From: Didymella arachidicola
Lineage: Eukaryota; Ascomycota; Dothideomycetes; Pleosporales; Didymellaceae
Direction: 5' to 3'
Length of the DNA stretch: 64,000 bases
Assembly (NCBI GenBank): GCA_016630955.3
Contig: CM049992.1
Coordinates: forward strand, 1,116,001-1,180,000
Shown here: positions 31,254 through 42,650 of the stretch, piece by piece
How the letters are laid out: each line of letters begins with the position of its first letter
Numbering within the stretch: position 1 is the first letter of the stretch
The notes under the pieces: generated by a model
What the model was told of the DNA's origin: nothing
Database searches by the model: none
Seen by the model: the letters and a program-made list of their open reading frames with translations, nothing else
Made by a program: the position numbers and the translations under genes

Positions 31254-33327
31254 GTGTGCATGTATCGCATCCTTCACGCTCATCCACTTTCTCTTCTCAC
31301 AAGTCGCCAATTCGTTAGAAACAATCCACCTGTTCGATTTATGACTCCTAAAGTCTACGCAACAATGCCACCGAAACGCAAAGCGACCATTTCACCAAAC
31401 GCTGCCTCGGCGAACAACTACACAGACTCGGCCGGTGACCGCGCAAACAAGCGTTCGCGCACTTCGAAGCCTGCGCCCAACAATTTCAAGAAAGAGGTTC
31501 CGCCAGAGCCATTGACTGCTCGCAATGCAGAGAATGGAGGTCCAGGTGAACAAGCCAACACTGGGGTCACAGAGCACGAGGAGCCCACATTCGACCACTC
31601 ACGCCCCGAAGAACGCAGCGGCATCGTCGATCGAAGGTACTACCCGGCAGAGATGAGCAACGAGCGTTGTGCGCAATACAACAACAACGAGATACCGCGA
31701 CCGATCGAACTTCTGCGCAAAGCCATCGAAGATACGGCCGCTGCGCGAAAGGTGGTCCGAGACAAGAAGCAGGGGGATGCGGTAATGCACTGGTTCAAGC
31801 GTGATCTGCGCATTCGCGACAACACTGGCTTGAGCAAGGCAAGCGCTCTAGCAAAGGAGACGAAGAAAGGTGTGATTGGTGTGTGGATCATGAGTCCACA
31901 GGACTGGGAGGCACACCTAGTGAGCCCGGCGAAGTGCGATTTCGAGCTGCGGTCCGTCGAAACACTGAGGAAGGAGTTGGCCGAGCTTGACATACCCCTT
32001 CACGTTGAGGTCGTCGAGAACAGGAGGAATGTTCCAAAGCGATTGATCGAGATGACGAAGGCGTGGAACGTCAAGAATGTCTTCTGCAACATCGAGTATG
32101 AGCCGGACGAACTGCGACGCGAGGAGAAGCTTGTTAAGTCGATGCTGGATAACGGAGTCAACTTCGACCCGCAACATGATGACTGTGTAGTCCCGCCTGG
32201 CTCGCTCAAAACCGGTGGGGGAAAGCAGTACGCAGTGTACAGTCCTTGGTACCGCAATTTCGTCAGCTATCTGCAGTCGCACCCTCATCTGCTCGATGAG
32301 CGACCGGTGCCAACCCAGAACCCCGCAGGCTTCCGCCAAAAATACGAACGGCTGTTCGCTGCGAGGGTGCCTGAAGCGCCGGAAAGTAAGAGGCTTTCAG
32401 GTGAAGACAGGGAGCGTTTGAGTCATTTATACCCTGCTGGCGAGGCCGCAGCTCTGGATCGACTGGAGCGATTTCTGAAGGAGAAGGTCGGGAAGTACAA
32501 GGACACGAGGAACTTTCCAAGTAAGAACAGTACCGCACGGTTAAGTTTGCATCACGCAGCCGGTACACTCGCAGCACGCACGAGCGTAAAGCTGGCGAGA
32601 GACATGAACACAACGAAGAAACTCGACGGTGGCATCCAAGGCATCCAAAGTTGGATTTCAGAAGTTGCATGGCGCGACTTCTACCGGCATGTACTCTGCC
32701 ACTGGCCCTACGTATGGTAAGCTCTCCGTCGATTGTAATGTCCATAACCTGTGCTGAACATATAACAGCATGCACAAACCCTTCAAGTTCGAGTACACTA
32801 ATGTCGCATGGGAGTACAACGGCCCCAATTTTGAAGCCTGGAAGGCAGGCCGCACCGGCTACCCCATCGTTGACGCTGCCATGCGCTGTATGAACACCAC
32901 GGCATACATGCACAACCGGCTGCGCATGGTCACTGCCTCTTTTCTCGCCAAACATCTGCTCCTGGATTGGCGCTTGGGCGAGCAATATTTCATGCTGAAG
33001 TTCATTGACGGCGACTTCAGTGCGAACAATGGCGGCTGGGGCTTTGCAAGCTCAACTGGCGTGGACCCGCAGCCGTACTTTCGCGTATTTAACCCGTGGC
33101 TGCAGAGTGAGAAGTTTGACGAGGACGGTGACTTCATTCGGCTGTGGGTGCCTGAGTTAAAGGAAATTGATGGTAAGGAGATCCACAATCCATACGCCAA
33201 GTCAGGCACGAAGGCTGCAGCGATCGCTAAGAGCAACGGCTACCCAAAGCCAATTGTTGAGCACAAGTTTGCAAGAGAACGGTGTTTGGCGAGGTACAAG
33301 GCAGGTATCGGGCGGGACACGGCATGA
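31254..33327 (+). CDS. phr1: Class I CPD DNA photolyase
   Basis: Light-driven repair of cyclobutane pyrimidine dimers, using FAD and an antenna cofactor. Exons 31254-32716 and 32769-33327 (intron 32717-32768, GTAAGC donor) give 673 residues; the junction reads YVCMHKPFKFEYTNVAWEY. The antenna-binding alpha/beta domain starts near residue 175 (VMHWFKRDLRIRDNTGL) and the FAD-binding helical domain follows (SWISEVAWRDFYRHVL, TGYPIVDAAMRCM, ASFLAKHLLLDWRLGE). The block NNGGWGFASSTGVDPQPYFR is typical of microbial class I CPD photolyases, not of (6-4) or cryptochrome-DASH types. The first 37 residues look like a mitochondrial presequence (Arg/Ser/Leu-rich, no acidic residues), and an inner ATG at 31365 opens MPPKRKATISP with a nuclear-type basic patch. 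The length before the catalytic region (about 170 residues) is low-complexity. Confidence 0.95.
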
Positions 33328-33626
33328 GCAGGTGCCCGGGACGCATTACCGCGTTGCTCAGAGCCTTGGCGGTGGCCTGACCGGGCGAACAAGCAGGCGA
33401 GATCCACCAAATTGAGTCGTAATCCATTCGCGCTTACGTGAGCCTCAAGTATTTCCTATAACATTTGTTGCAGATTGACGACACCTCGAATGTCGCGTGC
33501 CGCTATCACGTTATTCAGAGCTGTCGTTGCTTCGAAATTGCACACGAGAAGCACGAGTCGGACGCCACCACTCGCCAGCGATCTTTTGGCGTGCAGACGT
33601 CGACAAGTATCTTTTTATTCGCCGAC

Positions 33627-35435
33627 ATGGCAGAACAAGATGAGCGACGCTACAAGCATCAAGCATTGCTGCATCCGTCCTCCTTCCGCCTATTGACTCT
33701 CCTTCCTGGAGAAAACAGCGCACCCTTGAGATGTCAAATCGACGAATCCACTGACCTCCCCTACACAAGCTACGAAGCACTTTCCTATACGTGGGGCGAG
33801 TCCGAGCCTGCAAGGGCCCTTGAAGTCTGCGATACCGACGACATCGACAGGAATGGGCGCTTCTTTGCAATCACAACAAATCTGCACCAAGCGTTGCAGC
33901 GCTTGCGGACCCAAGAACCTCGCAGGCTGTGGATCGACGCCTTATGCGTCAACCAGGACGATTTGCAAGAGAAAAGTCACCAGGTGGCAAGGATGGGTCA
34001 GACGTATCGTGACGCGGCGCAGGTCATTGTTTGGTTGGGCGAAGATGATGCATACCCAAGGACTCGAGCTCTTCTAATGCAAGATGGAAAGAACCGGTGG
34101 CCTTTGACATTGCCAGAGGTTGATCTTGGTGAACTTGTCACAATTCCCTGGTTCTTCCGAGTCTGGGCGGTCCAAGAATACGTTCTTGCAAAGCGCATCA
34201 CCTATCAATTGGGCACGATGTCAATACCAGCACAGCATGTCGAGACTGTAATCACACGCCACGGGGCTTACCTCGACGGCGAGAAGACACTCCACGACAA
34301 GTGGCGGTCTATATGTCTGCTCTTTGAACACCGGAAGCTTGTCCGGGCCCGCAACGGGGACACAGCAGATCCGCGCCTTAGCCTAGTCCGCACCTTTCTT
34401 GACCTCACACGTCAACGTCTTTGCAGGGATAGTCGAGACCGTATATACGGTTTGCTTGGTATATTGGACAATTCCAGCATCGTACCTGACTACAGTCTGC
34501 CACCCCAGCAAGTCTATCAGGATTTCGTTTCGAGGCATCTGGAGGCTGGGGATTTCGCAATACTTCACGAGTGCTGCATTGGTATCGCAAACGCAGATGA
34601 GCAGTCTTATGTGCCCTTTTTCGGTCAATCGCGGTCACGGAATAAGTACATCCCGTTTGCAGACCCGTTGGGTGCTACTTACAGTGCCGGGCTACATCTT
34701 TCACCAAGAATTACTGTGGACGATGACGCGGCAATATCCATTCTGGGGTCTTTCATTGATATCATACAGCGAAAGCTCGACTTTGCGGACGACTTCCAGA
34801 TCGAACTAGATACACTGGGTCTCGTAGTACCTGGGGCTGCCCAGATCCCTCGTCATGGCACTTGGGGCGCCATCTACCAGACTATCATGAGTCACCTTGT
34901 TCCCGAACCACCCGAGAGAGCTCGTTGGCGCAAGGACTTTGAAGAGAACCGCCTCGCACCGCAATTTGCGAAGGCGCCATATTCACATCAGAACCTGTTC
35001 GATGTTTTGGTCCGCACGATAAGAACCGATTTGAACACCGATTTCGACTTTGTCTCCAGTAAAGGTCAGATCAGGACAGACGCGCATCTGCATCGCTCGC
35101 GACGTGAGATCCTGGCCGAGCGAAGTCTTTTCTGGACGACACAGGGGTACATTGGGCTGGGCTCGCGTTACCTGCAGCCCGGCGATGAGGTCGCAGTATT
35201 CGACGGAGACACAACACCTTTTCTGTTGCGCCAGGCAGCCGCCAAAGAAGGGAGGGGAAATGAGTACAAGATTGTTAGCGACTGCTACATGCATGGTTGG
35301 ATGCATGGTCCTTTCCCAGACAAGACTGTCGCAAAGGATCCCTCGCGACGCAAGAGTCTTGTGAAAAAGCTGAAGGGCAATGGAAAGCAGGAAGTCACTT
35401 CACTTGCAACTTCTCGGACGTTTATTATCAACTAA
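33627..35435 (+). CDS. HET-domain (heterokaryon incompatibility) protein, intact
   Basis: Single-exon gene, 602 residues from the ATG at 33627. HET proteins trigger programmed cell death when genetically different hyphae fuse. The three HET blocks are present in order: YEALSYTWGESEPARALEV (about residues 48-66), RRLWIDALCVNQDDLQEKSH followed by QVARMGQTYRDAAQVIVWLG, and IPWFFRVWAVQEYVLAKRIT. A middle DSRDRIYGLLGI motif and a C-terminal FLLRQ..... / SDCYMHGWM stretch are usual for the family's long C-terminal region. The open frame runs upstream to 33465, but homologous sequence begins only after 33627. It lies 300 bases after the photolyase stop and is not disrupted, unlike the HET gene at 7.9 kb. 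Its partner and specificity are unknown. Confidence 0.92.
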   Translation: MAEQDERRYKHQALLHPSSFRLLTLLPGENSAPLRCQIDESTDLPYTSYEALSYTWGESEPARALEVCDTDDIDRNGRFFAITTNLHQALQRLRTQEPRRLWIDALCVNQDDLQEKSHQVARMGQTYRDAAQVIVWLGEDDAYPRTRALLMQDGKNRWPLTLPEVDLGELVTIPWFFRVWAVQEYVLAKRITYQLGTMSIPAQHVETVITRHGAYLDGEKTLHDKWRSICLLFEHRKLVRARNGDTADPRLSLVRTFLDLTRQRLCRDSRDRIYGLLGILDNSSIVPDYSLPPQQVYQDFVSRHLEAGDFAILHECCIGIANADEQSYVPFFGQSRSRNKYIPFADPLGATYSAGLHLSPRITVDDDAAISILGSFIDIIQRKLDFADDFQIELDTLGLVVPGAAQIPRHGTWGAIYQTIMSHLVPEPPERARWRKDFEENRLAPQFAKAPYSHQNLFDVLVRTIRTDLNTDFDFVSSKGQIRTDAHLHRSRREILAERSLFWTTQGYIGLGSRYLQPGDEVAVFDGDTTPFLLRQAAAKEGRGNEYKIVSDCYMHGWMHGPFPDKTVAKDPSRRKSLVKKLKGNGKQEVTSLATSRTFIIN

Positions 35436-35579
35436 AGTCCGATGTCGTGACGGCACTAAACCCGAATCGGATCTACCGCTGACTTTCAAGGCGTCCACAT
35501 AACTCCACCTTCTCCAAACGTGTAAGACTATAGTTTTAGTGCCGCTGCAGGACAACATGAAGTACAATAAATCCACGAG

Positions 35580-37451
35580 ATGACTACACCTGAATATTGC
35601 CATTCTGTTCCAACAATGCCGGGCCACAAGCCCTCCAGTACCGCCGACGACTACGACTTCATCCTTGTCGGAGGCGGTTCAGCATCATGCCTGATAGCAT
35701 CGCGTCTCTCGCAACAGCTGCCCCACCATCACATCCTCGTACTTGAAGCCGGAGAATATCTCCAGAATGACCCCAGAGTTCAGACACCCGGGCTTATGAC
35801 CTCGCTACACTCAACAGCTCACGATTGGGCGTACTCTAGCACACCGGAGCAAGGTCTAAACAACAGGACCGTCGAACATCCGCGTGGGAGGTTGGTTGGA
35901 GGTACCAGCACCATCAACAGTCACAGCGTGGTTTTTCCCAACCACGAGTGGCAGGATCGCGTGGCGTACAGACTTCTTTCAGAAGCGGGGAGAGAAGACT
36001 GGAGTGCAAAGGGCATGGCAGGATGCTACAAGCGATGGCAGGCTGAAAGCCCCGGAGCGGAAGCAGACGATGGCCTAGATCATGTGCAGACATCGTTTCC
36101 TCGGGCCTTGGATGTGCTGCAGTCGCAATGGCTTGAGGCTTTCGAAGAACTTGGTCACGCAACGAATACCACAGGGTTCGTCGAAAGCTCTGCCGGGGCA
36201 GTTACCGTTACCAATGCCATTGACTCCTCAAAAGCTGAGCGAAGCCATGCGGCGACCGCGTTCCTGGGGCCTGCTCTTCAACGGGGCAACGTGACATTGA
36301 AGACTGAGGTGCAAGTTACGAGGATTGCTTTCGATGATTGCCTGGCTAGTGACGGAAAGCTTAATGCCACGGGCGTTCATTACAAGCACAATGGGCAAGA
36401 GCACTTAGTCACTGCGCATGAGGTCATCATCTGCGCTGGCGTCTTCGAGTCGCCAGCACTCCTGGAACGATCCGGCATTGGCTCTAGCAAAATCCTGCAA
36501 GCTGCGAATGTTCCCGTTTTGTACGAACTTGCTGGGGTTGGAGAGAATCTGCAGGACCATCTCAATTGTGGCTTGTCGATTGAAACCAGCGATGATATCC
36601 CTACTCGCGATATAGCTGCGCAAAACCCCGAAGAACCCAAGGCCGCCAGAAAGATGTACGAGCAGAATCGAAAGGGTCGAATGTCGGAAGGGCCAGCTTA
36701 CAGCTTCGCGTTCACTCCACTTCAAATGCTGGAGACGTCGTCTGAAACTGAAGAATTGCTCTCAGCCTCCGAACGCCTGTTGAAAGCAGAAGAAGACACA
36801 GGCCTAGCCCGTCAATACTCTATCATCAAAGCCGCCATCGACAATCCCATCGAAGCAACCGCGACAACCTTCATGATACGCTCGCAGCGCCATAAAGACC
36901 TAGACTCGCTTCCCAAAGGCACCCCTCCCTTCGTGGACGGGAACTACGTCTCAGTCATCGCGATGCTAGCCCATCCTTTGTCGCGCGGAACCTCACACAT
37001 GACCCCTGATCTCTCGCAGCCCCCGGAGATCAAGTTCAACTACCTCTCGCACCCCCTCGATGTCGAGATTCTTGCGCGCCACCTGCGCCTTATCGAGCGT
37101 CTGTTCCAGCAGCCGAGCTTCAAACGCGTCACCAAGCCGAATGGACGCCGCTTGCCGAGAAGTCATCCCTTCCCGATCACAACGCTGGAGCAGGCGAAAG
37201 AGATACTACCAATCAACTCGGCGACGAACTATCATCCGTGCGGTACATGTTCGCTGATGAGAGAGGATTTGGGCGGTGTGGTTGATGAGAGGCTGAGGGT
37301 GTACGGAACAAGGAATCTAAGGGTGTGCGATGCTAGTGTGCTGCCGGTCATACCAAGGGGAAATATTCTGACTGCTGTTTATGCGTTTGCTGAGAAGGCG
37401 GCTGAGATCATTGTTAGGGAGGTCAACGCTGGAGGCCCGGCGGATCACTGA
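35580..37451 (+). CDS. GMC-family FAD oxidoreductase
   Basis: Flavoprotein of the glucose-methanol-choline oxidoreductase family, 623 residues, no introns. The FAD-binding start is DYDFILVGGGSASCLIASRL with the ADP-binding glycines, then LEAGEYL. The family's first signature appears as RGRLVGGTSTINSHSVVFPN, the second as EVIICAGVFESPALLERSGI, followed by VGENLQDH. The C-terminal end has NYHPCGTCSLM with the catalytic His, and RVCDASVLPVIPRGNILTAV. No signal peptide is visible, so it is likely intracellular. Substrate cannot be assigned; similar fungal enzymes include choline/alcohol dehydrogenase-type and aryl-alcohol oxidase-type members. An alternative start at 35616 would remove 12 residues. 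Neighbours do not point to a pathway. Confidence 0.92.
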   Translation: MTTPEYCHSVPTMPGHKPSSTADDYDFILVGGGSASCLIASRLSQQLPHHHILVLEAGEYLQNDPRVQTPGLMTSLHSTAHDWAYSSTPEQGLNNRTVEHPRGRLVGGTSTINSHSVVFPNHEWQDRVAYRLLSEAGREDWSAKGMAGCYKRWQAESPGAEADDGLDHVQTSFPRALDVLQSQWLEAFEELGHATNTTGFVESSAGAVTVTNAIDSSKAERSHAATAFLGPALQRGNVTLKTEVQVTRIAFDDCLASDGKLNATGVHYKHNGQEHLVTAHEVIICAGVFESPALLERSGIGSSKILQAANVPVLYELAGVGENLQDHLNCGLSIETSDDIPTRDIAAQNPEEPKAARKMYEQNRKGRMSEGPAYSFAFTPLQMLETSSETEELLSASERLLKAEEDTGLARQYSIIKAAIDNPIEATATTFMIRSQRHKDLDSLPKGTPPFVDGNYVSVIAMLAHPLSRGTSHMTPDLSQPPEIKFNYLSHPLDVEILARHLRLIERLFQQPSFKRVTKPNGRRLPRSHPFPITTLEQAKEILPINSATNYHPCGTCSLMREDLGGVVDERLRVYGTRNLRVCDASVLPVIPRGNILTAVYAFAEKAAEIIVREVNAGGPADH

Positions 37452-37663
37452 GCAATAGAAGCGACCGAGACCCAGTGGAGTGTTGCGCATATTCGCCAAG
37501 CGTAAAAAAGAATAAAAGTCTCATAAGGTAAGCAAACGCAAGACAATCCAAAGTTACGAATCCACATTTCAATTCCCTCTGACTTCACGTAAGCGAGCGT
37601 GTTGTGAAAGACTCCCTTCGAGTAATGACATTAACCAGCAACACCATGATCTCGAGCGTTAAC

Positions 37664-38362
37664 CTAGCTCCCGCTCCACTCGGCCAGGTACCCAAACTCA
37701 GCAGCCTCGTTCGTCGTTGCGACGTCTTGGGTGCCCGTCGTTTTCGTCACCCCAGCGACATCAAGTGCGTTCAACGCCCACACATACGGGATGTCCAAGG
37801 CATCCTCAGGGATCGTTTTGGGTTTATTTCTGGTCGTGAATGTGAATGCTGCACTGGTGCCATAGGCGTTCCAGGTGGTATATACAGTTGTCGGGTTGTC
37901 TTCAATTGGCGGCGTAGAACAATGCCGCGAGAGCAGAACCCATGACTGCAGTTGTGCTGGGCTCGTGCATCAGTGCCTGATTGACTCCGCAAAGACGCAT
38001 CTGAGATTGGTTTGGAGACTTACAAGGCAAACGATATCCTGGCCACTGGCCGCGTGTTCAGAGGTGTGGTGGGCAGCGCAAGGCTCTTTGACCGTGGTGT
38101 GGATTCGTAAGCGACGCCGACAGCATATAAGAAGAGCGTGTTGACGTTTTCGCCAGCATGACTGGATCCGGGGCTGCGGTGACGCAGTAGGTCCAGCAGA
38201 GATCGGCTTGATAGTTGACTGAACCATCGGGTTTCACGTAGTCGACAGTGGACGCTTTCTCGCTGAATGAGTTTGTTCTTCCCTCGCTCACCAGGTGGTA
38301 ATACGCGCGATGATGTCCGCGGGCGTCTGTGCCTTTACCCACGGAGGTCTTGTTGCTCCCAT
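37664..38362 (-). CDS. Unassigned coding-like stretch, possible multi-exon gene or remnant
   Basis: Not recognised. The C-terminal part reads cleanly on the minus strand: TTVYTTWNAYGTSAAFTFTT, IPEDALDIPYVWALNALDV and EAAEFGYLAEWSGS before a TAG at 37664-37666. An opening exon could be MGATRPPWVKAQTPADIIA (ATG at 38362) ending at a GTGAGC donor, and a middle piece reads NYQADLCWTYCVTAAPDPV. A GTAAGT donor near 38023 and CAG acceptors suggest introns, but I could not join the three parts into one consistent frame. It lies between the GMC gene and the MARVEL-type gene. It may be a real gene with several introns, or a decaying one. Confidence 0.3.
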
Positions 38363-38883
38363 GGAAGCTAATACTTGTGGCGGATAAGAAATTTGACAAT
38401 GCGGAGGCGGTCAGGTGGGGAGATTGTGAGGGGCGGTAAAGGGATTGTGTGGTGTGTGGTACCGACCAGCCAAGTCTTGGTTGTATGTCGGTGACTGCGG
38501 GGCGAAGAGGGTGTATATCCTCTGTAACTATGTCTCGTTACAAATACAACAACATGCAAAAACAAGTCTTCAAGATCAGAGCTTAGCAAATGCACACACA
38601 TTTCGCCAGACAAACCCCCCGTTTCCACTTTCAACGCTCAGCCACATCAACATCACGCACAGGCATGCAGGACTGTGAGTTACTTAAGTAACCAGCAACA
38701 TTTTGATTTGATTCGGGTCATTAGAATTACCGCCCAGCAACTCCTCAAATCGGTAGCGACAGTGAAAATAAGCCAAACGCCCTCATGCTAACATTTTCGC
38801 CAGCTGTGAAACAAGCAAGGACCCTGATCGGGCTATGCTTTCTGCTTCGATGCAGTGAAGTGGTACCAAAGACGCACTCATCG

Positions 38884-39578
38884 CTAAGCCTCCTCGACGC
38901 TCTTAGGCGCGGGCGTAGCTTTCTTGTTCTTATACCAGAGAGTGGGGAGGAGCGCGCAGGATGTAGTAAACAGGATGCTACCACACATTAGAATCAAAAT
39001 TTTCGTATTTCCCGCGGAATCCGACTCACCACAGCGCAATACTCAACCCCCAAACCGTCTTCCCCTGGAAACAATTCGACTTGGTCGCACCAGCCCAGTT
39101 CCACACACTGCTGCCGGACCAGTCCTTCATGTTTTGGGTGGCCGAGGCGACAAACGCATACGCGTTGGCGGCGTCGACCTCGTAGGAGGATTTGCCGATG
39201 GTGTAGCAGTTGAGGTAGCTCATGGGCTTGCCGAGGGTGACGGCGCAGACGATGAAGGCGATGAGCAGGAGGGAGTCGATGGCGGCCATGACGAGGAGGC
39301 CGAGGTTGGCGAAGGAGTAGTAGTAGCCGACGCTGACTATGATGTAGAGGGTTGCGATGCAGGTCTGGGGTGTTAGTGGGGTTTGGGGAGGGGAGGGGGG
39401 TGCGTACGACGCTCAGTGTGCCGACGAATTCTTTGGGGGGCGAGGCGCCCGTGACGTTTATCATTTGCACGAAGTTGCTGCAGATGCCGATGACGATGAG
39501 CATGCAGAGGGCTTGGAGGATGCGGACGAGAAGGAACATTTTGCTCAAGGGCATGGCGCCGTAGCTGGGGACAGGCAT
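38884..39578 (-). CDS. MARVEL-type four-helix membrane protein
   Basis: Three exons (39578-39408, 39364-39030, 38977-38884) with introns 39365-39407 and 38978-39029 give 199 residues in frame. Four hydrophobic helices: KMFLLVRILQALCMLIVIGI, TCIATLYIIVSVGYYYSF, LVMAAIDSLLLIAFIVCAV and SIALCILFTTSCALLPTLWY. The long loop between helices 3 and 4 has paired Cys (YLNCYTIG and KSNCFQGK) as in fungal MARVEL-domain proteins. These are thought to act in membrane apposition or vesicle trafficking; no specific role can be given. A basic, short cytoplasmic tail (KNKKATPAPKS) ends the protein. The start at 39578 is chosen because the longer frame upstream lacks sensible membrane topology. Confidence 0.83.
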
Positions 39579-40819
39579 GTTGGCGGGTGGTGGTGATAGA
39601 TGAAAGGGCTGAAGAAGTTGCGAAGACTTGAGGTTGAGATTGGCGTGCGAAAGATTGGATGCGATCAACGCTTTTCGTAAAGACTGAGGAAAGATGAGAA
39701 TGATATTTGACCAAGGAAACAAGGAATCGCAAGGAAAAGAGGAAAGAAAGCGAAGTGGTGAGCTGGTTGATGATGTGTTTGATGCTTGATACAGTCGAAA
39801 GACAGCTGTCTTATATACCAAGTCACCCTCAACAACGCATTCACAAAATTATCCAAGGTGTCAGTGTCAAAGTTGCTATTCTTGCACACCAAAAGTCTGG
39901 GCCTGTGTTGTTTCAGGGCATCTTGAGTAGTCGCTGGTGGTACCAATGAGAGGCTCGAAGCGCGGTGCGTCAGAAAATGTCCGAGCTGCCGCTTTGACGC
40001 ACGGCGGCGGCTACAGCACAGCAACACCTGTTATGGCGAACGCCAGTTCGACAGCGACCACTCACAGCGCAGCCTTGGTCGCGGTACCTCGATCAAGATG
40101 AAGGCCTGCTCGCTTCGAAAATGGGTGGATGAGAGGTGCTGGTGCGGCTGTCAGTGTGCTTCCCCGGTCCCACGTCGACTCCCCGACCAGGCTCGCGCGC
40201 GGGAGCTATGCTTAGATTTGTTGAGGCTCAATCAGAGCATGCGCTCAGGCTCGGAGCAGCGATCCGTGGGTGAGGCTGGTGTTGGAAGTGGGTTGTGGCC
40301 AGATGGAGGACGCTCACATGGCGCCAAGAGGAGAGTCAAGCGCATTGGCTACCAGCGGAAGACTGTGAGGCTACCAAACAATGTGCAGAAGAGGTTGGGG
40401 ATGTGCAGAAGAGGCGCAGGTCTCAAGTCGGGATGGATGTGCTTCGCAGGTGTTGTCGACGCGCCGCAGCTGCTGCCTCTTCAGCACCAGTCAGTCAAAT
40501 GCGTCAAGGCGTGACGTCAGAGATGGACTTCACCTGGATACTCTCCAGCTCAGCTGAGTCAGCTCAAGCAAAGAAGCATGTCGACGCTGGCGAGGTTCGG
40601 AGTAATTACAGGAGTGTTCGGGTGAAGCGCGTCTCCCCACCCTTGCGGTATGCGGAGCGCTCTAAACGCGCGTAAGGCAGGTACAGCCGCTGGGAGCCGA
40701 AAGCCAGAGATAACCACTACTCGCGACGAGGCCGACGATACGTGTCACGAGACGCCCTGTGGTGTCTTGGATGCGTCTCGTGTCTTTCTCTCCTCAATTC
40801 CACTCTCCGGGCGGACAAG
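39579..40819. other. Intergenic between divergent genes
   Basis: About 1.2 kb between the MARVEL-type gene and the amidase. Open frames near 40098-40675 are present in more than one phase and have no domain, so they look like chance frames. Confidence 0.5.
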
Positions 40820-42650
40820 ATGGGACTTTTGGAGTACAGACAGCACAAGGCCGACTGGTGAGTTGTGGCAGTCCAAGCTCAAGCTTTCCCCGCAAAATGC
40901 GTAGCTCAGCTCAGCTCACACGACCGACAGCCAGCGCAAGCAGCACGAGCGCGCGGCCAAGATCGCGAACCTGCCTGCGCCGTACCGCTCGCCCCTCACG
41001 CCGCAGGAACGCACCATCCTCGGCAAGCCCATCCAAGACCTCGTCCAAGATGTGCAGAGGAACGTCACCAACCCCGTCGACATCCTCCGCGCCTACGGCA
41101 AAGTCACGCTCAAGGCGCACGAGCAGACCAACTGCGCCACCGAGATCCTCTTCCCCGAGGCAGAAGAATGGGCGACGACGCAGTGCAACCTGAAGGGCCC
41201 GCTGGCGGGGATCCCCGTCTCGCTCAAGGACAGCATCCAAGTCGCCGGCTTCGACATGTCCGTCGGCTTCTCGACGCACACGGGGAAGCCCTACGCGGAC
41301 GACGGGCCCATGGTGCGCCTCCTCAAAGACGCCGGCGCCGTGCCCTTTGTCAAGACGAACCTGCCCACCACGCTGCTCTCCTTCGAGTCCACAAACGACG
41401 TCTGGGGCCGCACCACCAACCCGCACAACCCGTCGTATTCGCCCGGCGGCTCCACCGGCGGCGAGTCCGCGCTGCTCGCCTTTGGAGGGAGCCGCATCGG
41501 CATCGGCAGCGACGTCGCAGGCAGCGTGCGCGTCCCGGCGCACTTCAGCGGCTGCTACTCGATCCGCTGCAGCACGGGGCGGTGGCCAAAGGTGGGCATG
41601 AACACCGCCATGCCCGGCCAGGAAGCCATCCCCTCCGTCTTCAGCCCCATGGCGCGCACCCTCAACGACCTGACGTACTTCACCCGCAGCCTGATCGAAT
41701 GTAAGCCCTGGGACTACGACTACACGGTGCACCCGCTCGAGTGGCGCCAGAACATCGCAGACGAGTACAAAGACAAAAAAGTCCTCCGCGTCGGCGTCCT
41801 GCGAACCGACGGCGTCGTCGACCCGAGTCCAGCGTGTGCGCGCGCACTCAGCCTCGTCGCAGACGCCCTGCGCTCCGAGGGCCACGACGTCTTCGACGTA
41901 ACCCCCCCATCACCCCACACCGCGCTCAAGCTAGCATCCCACCTCCTCCTCTCCGACGGCGGCCAGACCTTCATGTCCTTTTTCCGCAGCGGCGAGTCCA
42001 ACGACCCCGGCGCCGCCGTCATGGTGCGCTACATGCGCCTCCCCCGCTTCATCAAAACCCTGCACTACTGGTGGGTCAAGTACATCCGGCGCGACTCGCT
42101 GTGGGCCGACGTAATCGCGAACTGGAGCCCCAAGACCGCATTCGAGTACTGGGCGCTGGCGGGCAAGCGCGAAGCCTACAAAGCCGACTTCTTCTCCTGG
42201 TGGGACACCCAGCGCGACGGCGACGCGGCCATGGACGTTATCCTCGTCCCGCCAAACGCCACCCCCGCGGTCCCGCACGGCGGCATGCACGACGCGGTCA
42301 GCGCGTGCGGATACACGTTTCTGTTCAACTTGGTACGCCCCCCCTTATCTCTATAAAAATAAAAACACAACTAACCCACGCAGCTCGACTACTCCGCCGG
42401 CGTCCTCCCCGTAACCCACGTCGACCCCATCCAGGACGCGCTGCCCGCATCGTTCAACGCCGCGAGACTCAACGGCATCGCGCAGGGCGCGTACAAGCAC
42501 TACGACGCGGTTAAGATGGCGGGGCTGCCGGTCGGCGTGCAGGTCGTGGGGAGGAGGTTGCAGGAGGAGAAGGTGTTGGCTGTTATGCAGAGGTGCGAGG
42601 ATGCGCTGGATAGGCAGGGGGGGCGGTATGTGTTGTTGGATGTAGAGTAG
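40820..42650 (+). CDS. Amidase-signature (AS) family hydrolase
   Basis: Hydrolyses amide bonds; likely cytosolic. Exons 40820-40857, 40931-42332 and 42384-42650 join to 568 residues (introns of 73 and 51 nt, CTAAC branch in the second). The catalytic triad of the family is fully visible: Lys112 in IPVSLKDSIQVAG, Ser187 in SPGGSTGGESA and the nucleophile Ser211 in GSDVAGSVRVPAHF. The 75- and 24-residue spacings equal those of fatty-acid amide hydrolase, and the N-terminal LTPQERTILGKPIQDLV is typical of fungal acetamidase-like members. The C-terminal exon carries the GLPVGVQVVGRRLQEEKVL block. The gene is distinctly GC-rich with strong third-position C/G, so long antisense frames appear, all shadows. 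The substrate is unknown. Confidence 0.93.

Noticed and set aside
31254..37451. A functional cluster of photolyase, HET protein and GMC oxidoreductase
   Set aside because: Same strand only; the families have no known joint role and each has its own intergenic region.
40911..41885. A 324-codon minus-strand frame (and a 279-codon plus-strand frame) inside the amidase
   Set aside because: Both are shadows of the amidase's strong GC3 bias; the amidase frame has the full catalytic triad.
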